Shown here one piece after another: positions 37,285 through 45,480 of a stretch of DNA of 60,692 nt (position 1 is its first letter; each line of letters begins with the position of its first letter). The DNA lies in contig NZ_RXLQ01000026.1 in NCBI RefSeq assembly GCF_003953935.1, forward strand, positions 1 through 60,692. The letters are read 5' to 3'. The notes under the pieces were generated by a model that worked only from the letters and a program-made list of their open reading frames with translations, was not told the DNA's origin and searched no databases. Position numbers and translations under genes: made by a program. The stretch comes from Massilia atriviolacea (GTDB lineage: Bacteria; Pseudomonadota; Gammaproteobacteria; Burkholderiales; Burkholderiaceae_D).

Positions 37285-38467
37285 GGGATTCTCCGGTTTG
37301 ACGGCCGAACAAGCGTCCGAACAGGCGTGCCGGCGAGCGCTCCTGCGCCCTGTCCGGGGCCGGCGGGCGCGCCGTCAGCGCGGCGGCCAGGGCGGCCACG
37401 TCGTGCAGCACCGGGTTGGCGCGCGCGCTGGCCAGCAGCGGTTCGCCATGGTCGATCGCGGCCGTGACCTGCCTGTACGAGTTGGGCACCGTGTGGATCG
37501 CGAACTTGCCCAGCGCCCGCTCCAGGTCCGCCACGCCGATCTGTCCCTTGCGCTCGAAGCGGTTGACGATCAGTTCGATCTTGTCGGCGCCGTAGTCGAG
37601 CGACTTGAAGATGGCCAGCATCTTCTTGGCGTTGCGGATCGAACTCAGGCCCGCCTGCAGCACCGGATAGATGCGGTAAGCGCGGTCGAGCGCCTTGATG
37701 CTCAGGGTGGTGACCGGGCGCCCGATATCGAGCACCACGTAGTCGTAATGGCGCACCGCCAGCGCCAGGATCGCATCCACATGGGCGGCGCCGATATCGG
37801 CCGCCTGGGTGTGGTCTTCCGGCGCGGCCAGGATGCTGAAGTTGGGCGCCACCCTGACCGTGCTGGCGGCCAGGAAGGAGGCGTCCAGGCGCGCGATCGC
37901 GCGCGCCACGTCGGCCAGGGTCGAGGGGGCGCGGCCCTCGTGCACGAAGGCCAGGGCGTCGCCGAACTGCAGGTTCAGGTCGACCAGCAGCACGGAACTG
38001 GCGCGCGCCAGCTGCAGGCCCATGCTGGTGGCCAGGAAGGTCGCGCCGCTGCCGCCCTTGCAGCCGATGAAGGCGAGCACCTTGCCTTCGCCGGGCGCCT
38101 GGACGCCGCGCAGCCTGGCGCCGGCGCGCGCCAGCGCCGCTTCCAGGTCGGCCGGCGCGAGCGGGGCGGGCAGCACTTCGCGCACGCCGGCGCGCATGGC
38201 GTCGATCAGGAAATCGGGCGACGCGGCGGCGCACAGCAGCAGCACCGCGATCTCCGGGTGGCGCGCGCCGACGGCGGCCACGGCGGCCAGGCCGGCGCTG
38301 TCGGCGCAGCCGTCGACCAGCATCAGGTCCGGCTTGTCGCGCGCGGCCAGCGCCGCCAGGTCGGCGCCGCCGCCGAGGGTGGAAACGACGACGTGCGCGC
38401 CGGCCTGCAGCAGCTGGCCGATCTCGGCGAGGCGGGTTTTGTCGGGCGATACGAGGGCGACTTTCAT
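37271..38467 (-). CDS. tadZ: Tad pilus localisation ATPase TadZ (CpaE)
   Basis: A 398-residue MinD/ParA-like protein that places the Tad machine in the cell. The N-terminal atypical receiver domain (about 1-115) has the Asp in LMLVDG. The ATPase domain has the deviant P-loop CKGGSGATFLA, in which the usual second Lys of ParA proteins is Ala, a known feature of CpaE/TadZ. VLLVDLNLQFGD is the A' box and VVLDIGR the Walker B. The tail is rich in Arg and Pro. Confidence 0.92.
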   Translation of the reverse strand: MKVALVSPDKTRLAEIGQLLQAGAHVVVSTLGGGADLAALAARDKPDLMLVDGCADSAGLAAVAAVGARHPEIAVLLLCAAASPDFLIDAMRAGVREVLPAPLAPADLEAALARAGARLRGVQAPGEGKVLAFIGCKGGSGATFLATSMGLQLARASSVLLVDLNLQFGDALAFVHEGRAPSTLADVARAIARLDASFLAASTVRVAPNFSILAAPEDHTQAADIGAAHVDAILALAVRHYDYVVLDIGRPVTTLSIKALDRAYRIYPVLQAGLSSIRNAKKMLAIFKSLDYGADKIELIVNRFERKGQIGVADLERALGKFAIHTVPNSYRQVTAAIDHGEPLLASARANPVLHDVAALAAALTARPPAPDRAQERSPARLFGRLFGRQTGESHVLP

Positions 38468-38488
38468 GGCGTGTTCCTAAGGTTGCGG

Positions 38489-38932
38489 TTATTGGCAAAT
38501 GAGCGCGTTGTTCGGATCGCGCCGCATCATTTCGCGCGGCAGGTAGGTGCTGAAGGTGGGCAGCGCGCGCGGCGGCAGCAGCGCGCCAGGCAAGGGCGAG
38601 AGCCAGCGGTACTGCAGGCTGGTGATGCTCACCGTCACCCCGGCGCAGTTCTCGGCGTTGCAGCCGGACGGCTCCCAGGCCAGCGCCACCGCGCCGATGT
38701 CGGGCACCATCATGCGCATCTTCTGCAGCACCTGGCCCTGGTTGGCCGGGTCGGCGCACACTACCGCGTAGCGCGCGCCGGCGCGCGTGGCCTCGGTGGC
38801 CGCGTTCCAGGTAAACAGCATGCGCGCCATGTCGGTCGCGCCGAGCAGGAACATGAAGAAGAGCACCAGCACGAAAGCCAGTTCGATGCTGGTCGCGCCA
38901 TCCCGGCGCGCGCGCTGCGGGGTCGTTTTCAT
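38489..38932 (-). CDS. TadE-like pseudopilin (TadF position)
   Basis: A 147-residue protein with short basic leader, DGATSIELAFVLVLFFMFLLGATD as the TadE-type membrane helix with the conserved Glu, and a periplasmic domain holding two cysteines close together (CNAENC) plus a terminal one. Pseudopilins of this type are cut by TadV and act as minor pilins. The start overlaps the previous tadE stop (ATGA). TadE and TadF cannot be told apart with certainty. Confidence 0.85.
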   Translation of the reverse strand: MKTTPQRARRDGATSIELAFVLVLFFMFLLGATDMARMLFTWNAATEATRAGARYAVVCADPANQGQVLQKMRMMVPDIGAVALAWEPSGCNAENCAGVTVSITSLQYRWLSPLPGALLPPRALPTFSTYLPREMMRRDPNNALICQ

Positions 38933-39357
38933 AGTGGGCTGCGCATGGTGGCGCTGATGTCGTTGAAGGCGATGACCGAGAACCTGGCGCCGAACATGTT
39001 CGCCACCATCGGCCGGAACTGGTAGCCCGACACGCGCACCGTGACGGTGTTGATCAGCGGGTCGCTGCCGGCCGTCTGCCAGGTCGGCGCCGGCACGTTG
39101 GCGGCGGTGAGCGCGGGGTCGAGCAGGGCGCCGGTGCCGGCCACGTTCCCGTACAGGATCAGGTTGCGCGCCTCGGCCGCATGGGTGCCGGGCGTTTGCA
39201 CGGACAGGTAGCGCACCGCGTCGCGCACGGTCTTGGCGGTGGTGTTGTAGCGGTATACGGCGCGTCCGAGTTCGGCGCACAGCAGCGTGACGATCAGCAG
39301 CAGCGGCAGCACGAACGCGAATTCGACCAGCGCCACGCCTTGTTGACGGTGTCTCAT
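38929..39357 (-). CDS. tadE: TadE-family minor pseudopilin
   Basis: A 142-residue protein. The leader RHRQQG is followed by VALVEFAFVLPLLLIVTLL, the classic TadE helix with Glu five residues after the presumed cleavage glycine. The periplasmic part begins RAVYRYNTTAKTVRDAVRYL. It sits three bases after tadG and overlaps the next pseudopilin gene. Confidence 0.9.
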   Translation of the reverse strand: MRHRQQGVALVEFAFVLPLLLIVTLLCAELGRAVYRYNTTAKTVRDAVRYLSVQTPGTHAAEARNLILYGNVAGTGALLDPALTAANVPAPTWQTAGSDPLINTVTVRVSGYQFRPMVANMFGARFSVIAFNDISATMRSPL

Positions 39358-39360
39358 GGC

Positions 39361-40665
39361 TCACCTCACCAGTACCGGCACCAGCGGCCCGCCGATTCCG
39401 CCCGGGGTGCCTCCCGGTGCGCAGGGCGAGCCGGCCATGCCGGCCAGGCCGCGAAACTCCAGTTTGGCCGGGTCGTTCGGACCGCTCAATGGATGGAGCA
39501 TGAACATGCACACGAAATCGATCACCCGCGAGGCGCCGTCGATCACCGGGACGATCGCCAGGCGCCGGTTGGTGCCGTACTGACGGTGCTCGCCGGCGCT
39601 GCCGGGCGTGGCCAGCTTCTGGAAGCTGTTCAGGCGGTTGTTGTCGTTAAAGGCGATCTGCGCGCCGGCCTTGATGCTGGTGCCGGTATCGGCCAGCGAC
39701 GCGTATGCGGCGCGCTTGGTGACGTAATTCCGGGCGCTGGCATGCGAGCCGGCGGCGGGGGTGCCGGAAAAGGCGTTCTGCGGCACCGCGTTGGTCCAGT
39801 TGGCGGCGGTGTAGGAGTAGCCGCTCTGGTCGGGGTGGTTCAGGCTGGGCGAGTCGCTGTTCTTGTAGACCCCGAAGCGGTAGTTCCACGGGCGGTCCAC
39901 GCTGGTCTGGGCGCCCGGCGTGCCGAGCGTGTCGCCCAGGCGCGTGCCGCAGCGGCCTCCTTCGGCCAGTTCGGCGGCCGTTTCGCTGGCGCTGTTGCTG
40001 CCGTCGAGGTTATACCAGCCCATTTCGCCGGCCGCTGCCGCCGCGCCGCCCTTGTCGAACACGGTGACCCATTCGCCGACCAGGAAGCCGTAGTTGTTCG
40101 CCGGCGTGCCGCCGGCCTTGGCCTTCATCGCCACCGGGATCGGGCAGGTGCTCTGGGCGCTGCCGCGCGTGGCCACCGCGCTGGCCAGCACCGCGCGGGT
40201 GGCCGGATTGGCGGTGCCGTTGCCCTGGAAGACGCCGAGCGCGTGCAGCAGCCACATACGCACGCCGTTCTGGCGGTGCTCGCACTGCGCGTAGCGGGCG
40301 CCGGCGGGCGTGGTGGTGGGCATGTAGGCCGCATCGCGAAAGCTGATGCCGGCGTCGGGCAACTGGCCCTTGCCGTCCCAGCTGGGCGACTGCAGGTTGA
40401 CCCGGTTCAGGTTGGCCGCCGTGGCGCCGGCGCGGCGCGCCCGCGCCAGCGCGCCGGACTGGCCGTCGAGCTCCTGGGCCGCCGCCAGGGCGCAGCTGTC
40501 CATGGCGGTCTGCAGCTCGGTCTTCACGATGAACAGGCGCCCCAGGTCGAAGGCGATGGCGACAAACCCCAGCAGGAAAAACAGCAGGAAGCAGACCGTC
40601 AGGATCACCGCGCCCTGGCGGCGCCGGTGACAGGCATATCGAGTGAGCGGGATCATGGTTTTCAT
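39361..40665 (-). CDS. tadG: TadG-like pilus assembly protein
   Basis: A 434-residue protein. RRRQGAVILTVCFLLFFLLGFVAIAFDLGRL is a TadG-type N-terminal helix (written here only as landmark), followed by TELQTAMDSCALAAAQELDG, the family signature after the helix. The rest is a large periplasmic domain, shorter than TadG proteins with a von Willebrand factor A domain, and no MIDAS motif is visible. The ribosome binding site is poor (CGG just before the ATG), and a hairpin plus T-run lies directly upstream. Confidence 0.8.
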   Translation of the reverse strand: MKTMIPLTRYACHRRRQGAVILTVCFLLFFLLGFVAIAFDLGRLFIVKTELQTAMDSCALAAAQELDGQSGALARARRAGATAANLNRVNLQSPSWDGKGQLPDAGISFRDAAYMPTTTPAGARYAQCEHRQNGVRMWLLHALGVFQGNGTANPATRAVLASAVATRGSAQSTCPIPVAMKAKAGGTPANNYGFLVGEWVTVFDKGGAAAAAGEMGWYNLDGSNSASETAAELAEGGRCGTRLGDTLGTPGAQTSVDRPWNYRFGVYKNSDSPSLNHPDQSGYSYTAANWTNAVPQNAFSGTPAAGSHASARNYVTKRAAYASLADTGTSIKAGAQIAFNDNNRLNSFQKLATPGSAGEHRQYGTNRRLAIVPVIDGASRVIDFVCMFMLHPLSGPNDPAKLEFRGLAGMAGSPCAPGGTPGGIGGPLVPVLVR

Positions 40666-40668
40666 CCG

Positions 40669-40700
40669 AAAAATGACGGGCCGCGGGCGCGCCGCGGTCC
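40669..40700 (-). terminator. Terminator/attenuator-like hairpin between flp and tadG
   Basis: On the minus strand GGACCGCGG (40700-40692) pairs with CCGCGGCCC (40686-40678) with one mismatch, then four bases and a run of five T (40673-40669). It lies four bases before the tadG start. Confidence 0.6.
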
Positions 40701-40714
40701 GTCGGCCGGTGGAA

Positions 40715-40918
40715 TCAGGCGCAGGTGCCGCCGGTCAGGCAGGCTTCGACGCGGGAGATGAAGCCGGAGAAGCTGGTGCCGGTGAGGTTACGCAGCGCCA
40801 CCACCAGGATGATCGAGACGACCGCGATGATCAGCGCGTATTCGACCACCTGGGCGCCTTCGTCGTCGCGCAGGAAGGCGCCGATGCGGCGGTTTGCGGT
40901 GTTGAGCAGGGCGTTCAT
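40715..40918 (-). CDS. flp: Flp/Fap-type pilin, copy B
   Basis: A 67-residue prepilin. The leader has 21 residues and ends RDDEG; cleavage by TadV would give a 46-residue mature pilin beginning AQVVEYALII, with the conserved Glu5 and Tyr6. Two cysteines at the C-terminus (ACLTGGTC) may form a disulfide loop. The mature part differs from copy A at one residue only (Ser for Ala). Likely the fibre subunit. Confidence 0.95.
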   Translation of the reverse strand: MNALLNTANRRIGAFLRDDEGAQVVEYALIIAVVSIILVVALRNLTGTSFSGFISRVEACLTGGTCA

Positions 40919-40969
40919 GATAGGGACCTTTCACTGTCGGTTGAGATGGGAGCAACGGTGCGGCGGCGC

Positions 40970-41173
40970 TCAGGCGCAGGTGCCGCCGGTCAGGCAGGCT
41001 TCGACGCGGGCGATGAAGCCGGAAAAACTGGTGCCGGTGAGGTTACGCAGCGCCACCACCAGGATGATCGAGACCACCGCGATGATCAGCGCGTACTCGA
41101 CGACCTGGGCGCCTTCGTCGTCGCGGGCGAAGGATTGGAGCGACCGGCTTATCGTTGTCAAAAAAGTGTTCAT
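40970..41173 (-). CDS. flp: Flp/Fap-type pilin, copy A
   Basis: A 67-residue prepilin upstream of copy B. The leader MNTFLTTISRSLQSFARDDEG differs strongly from that of copy B except for the last five residues. The mature part (AQVVEYALII onward, 46 residues) is the same save Ala for Ser near residue 34. The DNA of the shared part also differs at only a few positions. A strong hairpin lies just upstream. Confidence 0.95.
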   Translation of the reverse strand: MNTFLTTISRSLQSFARDDEGAQVVEYALIIAVVSIILVVALRNLTGTSFSGFIARVEACLTGGTCA

Positions 41174-41212
41174 GTGGCGTACCTTTCGTGTGAGATGGAT
41201 GGGTCGAACCTG

Positions 41213-41230
41213 CCCGCCCCTGCGGGCGGG
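41213..41230. repeat. Strong GC hairpin between the lipoprotein gene and the flp pair
   Basis: CCCGCCC and GGGCGGG separated by four bases; no T-run follows on the minus strand, so it looks more like a processing or stability element than a terminator. Confidence 0.55.
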
Positions 41231-41271
41231 ATACTGCGCCGGCGCCGGCCCCGTGGCCGCCGCCGGATGCT

Positions 41272-41553
41272 TCAGCGGGCGGCGGGGCCGCCGGCGTTGA
41301 TGACGGTGACCACCGGCGGTGGCGTCTTGAAGCTGTCCTGGTAGCGCGCCATGGCTTCGCGCGCGGCCTGGCCGTCGATCCCGGACGGCAGCGGCGCCTT
41401 GCCGCCCGCCTGCGGGTCGATGGTCATCGCGCTGCGCGCCTGGCGCACGGCGTCGCCGAAGCGCGCGTCGTAGCGCGGGGCGCTGGCGCAGCCGGCCAGC
41501 AGGATCAGCAGGGCCAGCAAGGCCAGGGCCGCGTAAAAGATCGCTCTGTTCAT
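41272..41553 (-). CDS. Small Tad-locus lipoprotein
   Basis: A 93-residue lipoprotein: hydrophobic signal ending in lipobox LLAGC (Cys22), then ASAPRYDARFGDAVRQAR, a short charged helix, and a Pro-rich end. It lies between rcpA and the pilins. By position it may be a pilotin-like or CpaD-like partner of the secretin, but it is too short for CpaD and no family can be named. Gap to rcpA is ten bases, so the genes are cotranscribed. Confidence 0.75.
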   Translation of the reverse strand: MNRAIFYAALALLALLILLAGCASAPRYDARFGDAVRQARSAMTIDPQAGGKAPLPSGIDGQAAREAMARYQDSFKTPPPVVTVINAGGPAAR

Positions 41554-41563
41554 GGCGCTCTCC

Positions 41564-43066
41564 TTATGGTTGTTTGGCGGGGGCGGACCTGCCTTCGGTC
41601 TTGCCCATGAAGATACGGTCGGCGCGGCCGGCCGGCGCGTGGTGGTCGGTCGGCGCGGCCAGCGCGCCGGCCGGCTTGACCAGGCGCGGCGTGATGATGA
41701 AAATGAGCTCGGTCTGGTCCTTCTGGAACTCGGTCGAGCGAAACAGCGCCCCGAGCACCGGAATGTCGCCCAGGCCGGGAAAGCGCGACAGGGTTTCTGT
41801 CACGTTGTTGCGGATCAGGCCGGCGATGGCGAAGCTCTGGCCGTCGTTCAGCTGCACGGTGGTGTCGACCCGGCGCGTGGTAATCGAGGGCAGTACCGAG
41901 GTCACGCCGCCGCTGGTGGTGAAGGGCGAACCGGCCTGCGCCAGTTCCGACACTTCCGACACCAGCTTGAGGTTGATGCGGGTGCCGCCCAGCACCGTCG
42001 GCGAAAACTTCAGGCCGACCCCGAATTCCTTCTCTTCCAGGGTGACGGTGGTGCCGCCGCCCTCGCGCGACTGCGCCACCGGAATGAAGATCTTGCCGCC
42101 GGACAGGAAGCTGGCCGACTGGCCGCTGATGGCCATGATGTTCGGTTCGGCCAGCACCCGCACCAGGCCATCCTTTTTCTGCGCGTCGACCCCGAACAGG
42201 GTGGCGCCGCGCGCGCCCGCCGCCAGCCTGGCGCCGGCGGCCGAGTTGCCGCCGCGGACGGCGGCGTCGGCCACGATGCCGAGCGCGGCGCCGGAACTGC
42301 CGTGACTGAAGTTGCCGGCCAGCGCAGGCGCACCGCCCAGGATGCCCGAGATCACGCGCGAGCTGAGCCCATCGGCCGAGGCGACCATGCGCGCGAAGTC
42401 GATCCCGAACTTGTCGAGCAGGGTCTTGCTGACCTCGGCGATTTTGACTTCCAGCATCACCTGCTGGGGCGAGCTCACGCGCAGCAGGTTCAGCACGCGC
42501 TTGCCGCCGTAGGCGCCGGCCACGCGCAGCGCCTCGTCGAGCTGGCTTGCATCGCGCACGCTGCCGGTCAGGACGATGGTGTTGTCGGCGCTCTTGACGA
42601 GGATGCCGGTTTCCTCGGGCATCAGCTCGTTCAGCTTGGCTTGCAGGGTGGCCGGGTCGATGGCCACCACGATGTCGCGCAGAAAGCAGGTGCCGCCGGC
42701 ATCTTGCAGGATCAGGCTGGTGGCGCCGGCTTTTTTACCGAGCAGGAACAGGTCGGTCGGGCTGAGCAGAAGAACCTCGATGTCGCCGACGCTATCGCCC
42801 TCTTGCGGATCGGCGGCGGCCGCCGCCGGGGGCGCCGGGGTTGCTTGTCTGGCGTCGCGCTGGCCGCTGGCGACGATGCGGGTCACCGGCGCCGTCAGCG
42901 GGATCACCGACGATTTTCCGAGCATCACCTGCGCCGCCGGCGCCACGACGATCGACTTGCAATGTTTGCCGCCGGCGGCGCCCGCGGCCGCCGTTGCGTA
43001 GCAGGGGGCGGCCAGCATGCCCGCCGTCGCGACGCTCAAGGCCGTCATGCGAATGTGCTTGTTCAT
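41564..43066 (-). CDS. rcpA: Tad pilus outer-membrane secretin RcpA (CpaC)
   Basis: A 500-residue secretin with signal peptide (cut near ATA-AAG). A pilus-type N-terminal domain has LLSPTDLFLLGKKAGATSL and a BON-like part ILVKSADNTIVLTGSVRDASQ. The secretin domain has QVMLEVKIAEVSKTLL, ILAEPNIMAISG-like VLAEPNIMAISGQ, FSPTVLGG, VQLNDGQSFAIAGL and PGLGDIPVLGALFRS with ELIFIITPRLV near the end. It forms the exit pore for Flp pili. Confidence 0.94.
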   Translation of the reverse strand: MNKHIRMTALSVATAGMLAAPCYATAAAGAAGGKHCKSIVVAPAAQVMLGKSSVIPLTAPVTRIVASGQRDARQATPAPPAAAAADPQEGDSVGDIEVLLLSPTDLFLLGKKAGATSLILQDAGGTCFLRDIVVAIDPATLQAKLNELMPEETGILVKSADNTIVLTGSVRDASQLDEALRVAGAYGGKRVLNLLRVSSPQQVMLEVKIAEVSKTLLDKFGIDFARMVASADGLSSRVISGILGGAPALAGNFSHGSSGAALGIVADAAVRGGNSAAGARLAAGARGATLFGVDAQKKDGLVRVLAEPNIMAISGQSASFLSGGKIFIPVAQSREGGGTTVTLEEKEFGVGLKFSPTVLGGTRINLKLVSEVSELAQAGSPFTTSGGVTSVLPSITTRRVDTTVQLNDGQSFAIAGLIRNNVTETLSRFPGLGDIPVLGALFRSTEFQKDQTELIFIITPRLVKPAGALAAPTDHHAPAGRADRIFMGKTEGRSAPAKQP

Positions 43067-43090
43067 GATGTGTGGGTCTTTCGTGACGGT

Positions 43091-43930
43091 TCAAAAGCAG
43101 GTGGTCGCCAGCACGCCGTGCTGGATCACGTCCACGCACTGGGCGCGGCTGGCCGATTGCACGGGACGCGGCGCGCGCCTTGGCGCCGGGGCCGGGGCTG
43201 GCGCCGCCAGGGCGGGCGCAGCCCTGGCGGTGCCGAACAGCGCGTCCTTGGTGATGCCGGCGGTGGCCACGGTCTGCTGGTCGACCTGGTTGCGCAGCAC
43301 CAGCGACAGGGTGCCGACGCTGCGCGCCAGGTCCAGCTTCTCGGAATCTTCCAGCGTCAGTTCCAGGGTGACGGCGCTGACCACCTTCGGCTTGGTGTCG
43401 TCGCGTCCGGCTTCCTGGGCGACCGCCAGCACCAGCACCCGTTCCAGCACCGTCTTGCTGATCTGCTTGCCTTCTTCGGTGCCGGATTTTTCCTGCTGCG
43501 CATTGACCATCACGTCGACATAGTTGCCGGGCAAGGCAAAGCCGGCCACGCCCACCACATCGTTGACGCGCACCGTCATGGCGCGCTTGCCCTCGGCGAT
43601 GACGGCCGACAAGCCGCCCTTGGTGCCGAGCGGCGCCAGTTTGCCGTCGAGCATGGGTTCGCCGCGCGAGATGCCTGTTTTGGCGATGCGGTCCTGCAAC
43701 TGGCTGGCATCCTTGAAGGCGCCCGGGGGCGTGGCGCCGGCCGGCCAGTCGAGCCGGGACAGCATTTCGGCATTGATCTTGCTGCCCGGTTCGATGTCGA
43801 CCGCCGCGACCACCACCTTGTTGACGGTCACGCCGCCCTGGCGCGATACCCAGCCGGCGGCATACACGGCGGCCACCAGCCCGATGACGAGGGCGAACGC
43901 GATCAGCCCGAGTGCCTTGAGGTTTTTCAT
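43091..43930 (-). CDS. rcpC: Tad pilus assembly protein RcpC (CpaB)
   Basis: A 279-residue protein with N-terminal membrane helix or signal (about 8-26), then a SAF domain (VVVAAVDIEPGSKINAEML, SRGEPMLDGKL) and a CpaB domain (AMTVRVNDVVGVAGFALPGNYVDVM). RcpC proteins bind peptidoglycan or the secretin. The last 45 residues are a Pro/Ala/Arg linker ending in a two-cysteine tail (QCVDVIQ to TTCF), which is unusual. Confidence 0.92.
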   Translation of the reverse strand: MKNLKALGLIAFALVIGLVAAVYAAGWVSRQGGVTVNKVVVAAVDIEPGSKINAEMLSRLDWPAGATPPGAFKDASQLQDRIAKTGISRGEPMLDGKLAPLGTKGGLSAVIAEGKRAMTVRVNDVVGVAGFALPGNYVDVMVNAQQEKSGTEEGKQISKTVLERVLVLAVAQEAGRDDTKPKVVSAVTLELTLEDSEKLDLARSVGTLSLVLRNQVDQQTVATAGITKDALFGTARAAPALAAPAPAPAPRRAPRPVQSASRAQCVDVIQHGVLATTCF

Positions 43931-43950
43931 GGTGCTCTCTTTCGCAGGTG

Positions 43951-44535
43951 TCAGACCAGGTTGAATTGCTGGGCGACCAGGCAGGCGCTGGTGCCGGTCG
44001 CGATGCTGATGCCGTAGGCCAGCTTGCCGACCGAGGGCATGGCGCCGGGCGCCAGCTGCGGCCTGCCGCTGGCGACGGCGGACCAGAACAGGCCGCGCAT
44101 GGCGCCGCCGGCGTTGGCCAGCAGGCGTCCCATGACGCGCTTGCGCAGGCCGAAGGCGAGGGCGGCGAGGCCGGCGCTCAGCACGCAGAACAGCAGCGCC
44201 TGCAAGGTCGCGTTAAAGCCGAGGAAGGCGCCGACCATCGCCATCAGCTTGACGTCGCCGGCGCCCATCACGCCCATGGCGTACAGCGGCAGCATGGCGG
44301 CCAGGCCGAGCAGCATGCCGGCCGGGGCCCAGCTCCAGCCGGCCTGCCAGACGGGCGGGACGATGCTGTTGTAGACCAGGGCGAAGACGATGCCGCCGCC
44401 GGTGAGGAGGTTGGGAATGCGCATGGTGCGCCAGTCGCAGATGGCGGCCGCCAGCAGCAGGGCCAGCAGCACCCCGGTACGCGGGTCGGTGACCAGCATG
44501 CCGAGCAGTTCGAAGAAGGAGGCGGTGTCGTTCAT
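43951..44535 (-). CDS. tadV: Tad prepilin peptidase TadV (CpaA)
   Basis: A 194-residue polytopic aspartic protease of the A24 family that cuts the Flp leader. Catalytic aspartates are Asp34 (AAICDWRTMRIPN) and Asp94 (GVMGAGDVKLM). About five or six membrane helices cover the chain. There is no methylase domain, as usual for TadV. It is the first gene of the Tad operon on the minus strand. Confidence 0.93.
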   Translation of the reverse strand: MNDTASFFELLGMLVTDPRTGVLLALLLAAAICDWRTMRIPNLLTGGGIVFALVYNSIVPPVWQAGWSWAPAGMLLGLAAMLPLYAMGVMGAGDVKLMAMVGAFLGFNATLQALLFCVLSAGLAALAFGLRKRVMGRLLANAGGAMRGLFWSAVASGRPQLAPGAMPSVGKLAYGISIATGTSACLVAQQFNLV

Positions 44536-44602
44536 GTCGGTGCCGGTAAGGTTGTCGGAGGAAGCCGCAAGGCCGGGTGGCGTTTGCGCGATCGGTGAGA
44601 CG

Positions 44603-44608
44603 AGTATA
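44603..44608 (-). promoter_or_regulatory. Possible -10 box of the Tad operon
   Basis: TATACT on the minus strand, 68 bases before the tadV start. No convincing -35. The rest of the 297-base gap to the TetR gene shows no gene. Confidence 0.3.
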
Positions 44609-44809
44609 TGAAGACGGGCCCGGCGGCGAATCGGCCGGATGTCCTGTTGCGCATGGGAGGAAATGCCCGATTTGCGCCGGCGCCGATGGGACGGAAGGAC
44701 CAGGCGCGGGCGGGGCGGGGTAGTACGAATGTCATGCCCTGGCGTGCGGGCGGACTGGCAGCGGGGGCGGAAGCTGCGTTTGCTGCCGACATCGGCGCAC
44801 CCCCATTAC

Positions 44810-44825
44810 TACACAAGTGTATAAT
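44810..44825 (+). promoter_or_regulatory. Operator overlapping a consensus -10 at the TetR gene
   Basis: The palindrome TACAC-AA-GTGTA (44810-44821) overlaps TATAAT (44820-44825). The -10 ends only seven bases before the ATG at 44833, so the transcript should begin at or next to the start codon. Autorepression is likely. Confidence 0.55.
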
Positions 44826-44832
44826 AAGTCGC

Positions 44833-45480
44833 ATGAACCGCCCATCCCGACACATCGACGCCCGCCTGATCGCCTCCGGCATGGCCCTGCTGCCCCAGAC
44901 CGGCTGCGCCGGGCTGTCGGTGCGCAAGCTGGTCGAACATGCCGGGGTCAACCTCGGCATGTTCCATTACCACTTCAAGAACAAGGACAATTTCCTGCGC
45001 GTGCTGCTGCAGCATCTGTACGAAGACATGTTCGCCGCCCTCACGCTCAAGGCGCAGGGGGCGCAGCGCAGCGCGCAGAACCTCGACAGCGCCCTGCGCG
45101 TGCTGGCAAGTTTCGCCGGCAGGCACCGCCACCTGCTGCTGATGCTGCTGTCCGAAGCACTGCGCGGCGAAGCGCTGCCGGCCGCATTCCTGCGCGAGAA
45201 CCTGCCACGCCACATCGCCGTGCTGGCGCAGCTGCTGCGCCAGGGCCAGGCCGAGGGCGACATCATCGACGCCCCGCCGATGCAGCTGCTGCCGTTCATG
45301 CTCGGCGCGATCGCCGGTCCCCTGTTCGCCGGCGGCGCCGTCGAACGCCTGCCCGCCGCCCCGCCCGAGCTGGCGGCGCTGGCGCAGCAGGCGCTGTTGT
45401 CGGACGCCGCCATCGCCCTGCGCATCGACCTGGCCATGCGCGCCGTCCTCATCGCTTCGAAGGAGCTTGCGCCGCCATGA
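44833..45480 (+). CDS. TetR/AcrR-family regulator of the export operon
   Basis: A 215-residue repressor-type protein. The N-terminal helix-turn-helix is DARLIASGMALLPQTGCAGLSVRKLVEHAGVNLGMFHYHFKNKDNF in outline, with the standard YHFKNKDNF end. The helical C-terminal ligand domain follows. It overlaps the next gene by four bases and is thus first in a regulator-adaptor-ATPase-permease operon like E. coli cecR-ybhGFSR. Confidence 0.93.
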   Translation: MNRPSRHIDARLIASGMALLPQTGCAGLSVRKLVEHAGVNLGMFHYHFKNKDNFLRVLLQHLYEDMFAALTLKAQGAQRSAQNLDSALRVLASFAGRHRHLLLMLLSEALRGEALPAAFLRENLPRHIAVLAQLLRQGQAEGDIIDAPPMQLLPFMLGAIAGPLFAGGAVERLPAAPPELAALAQQALLSDAAIALRIDLAMRAVLIASKELAPP

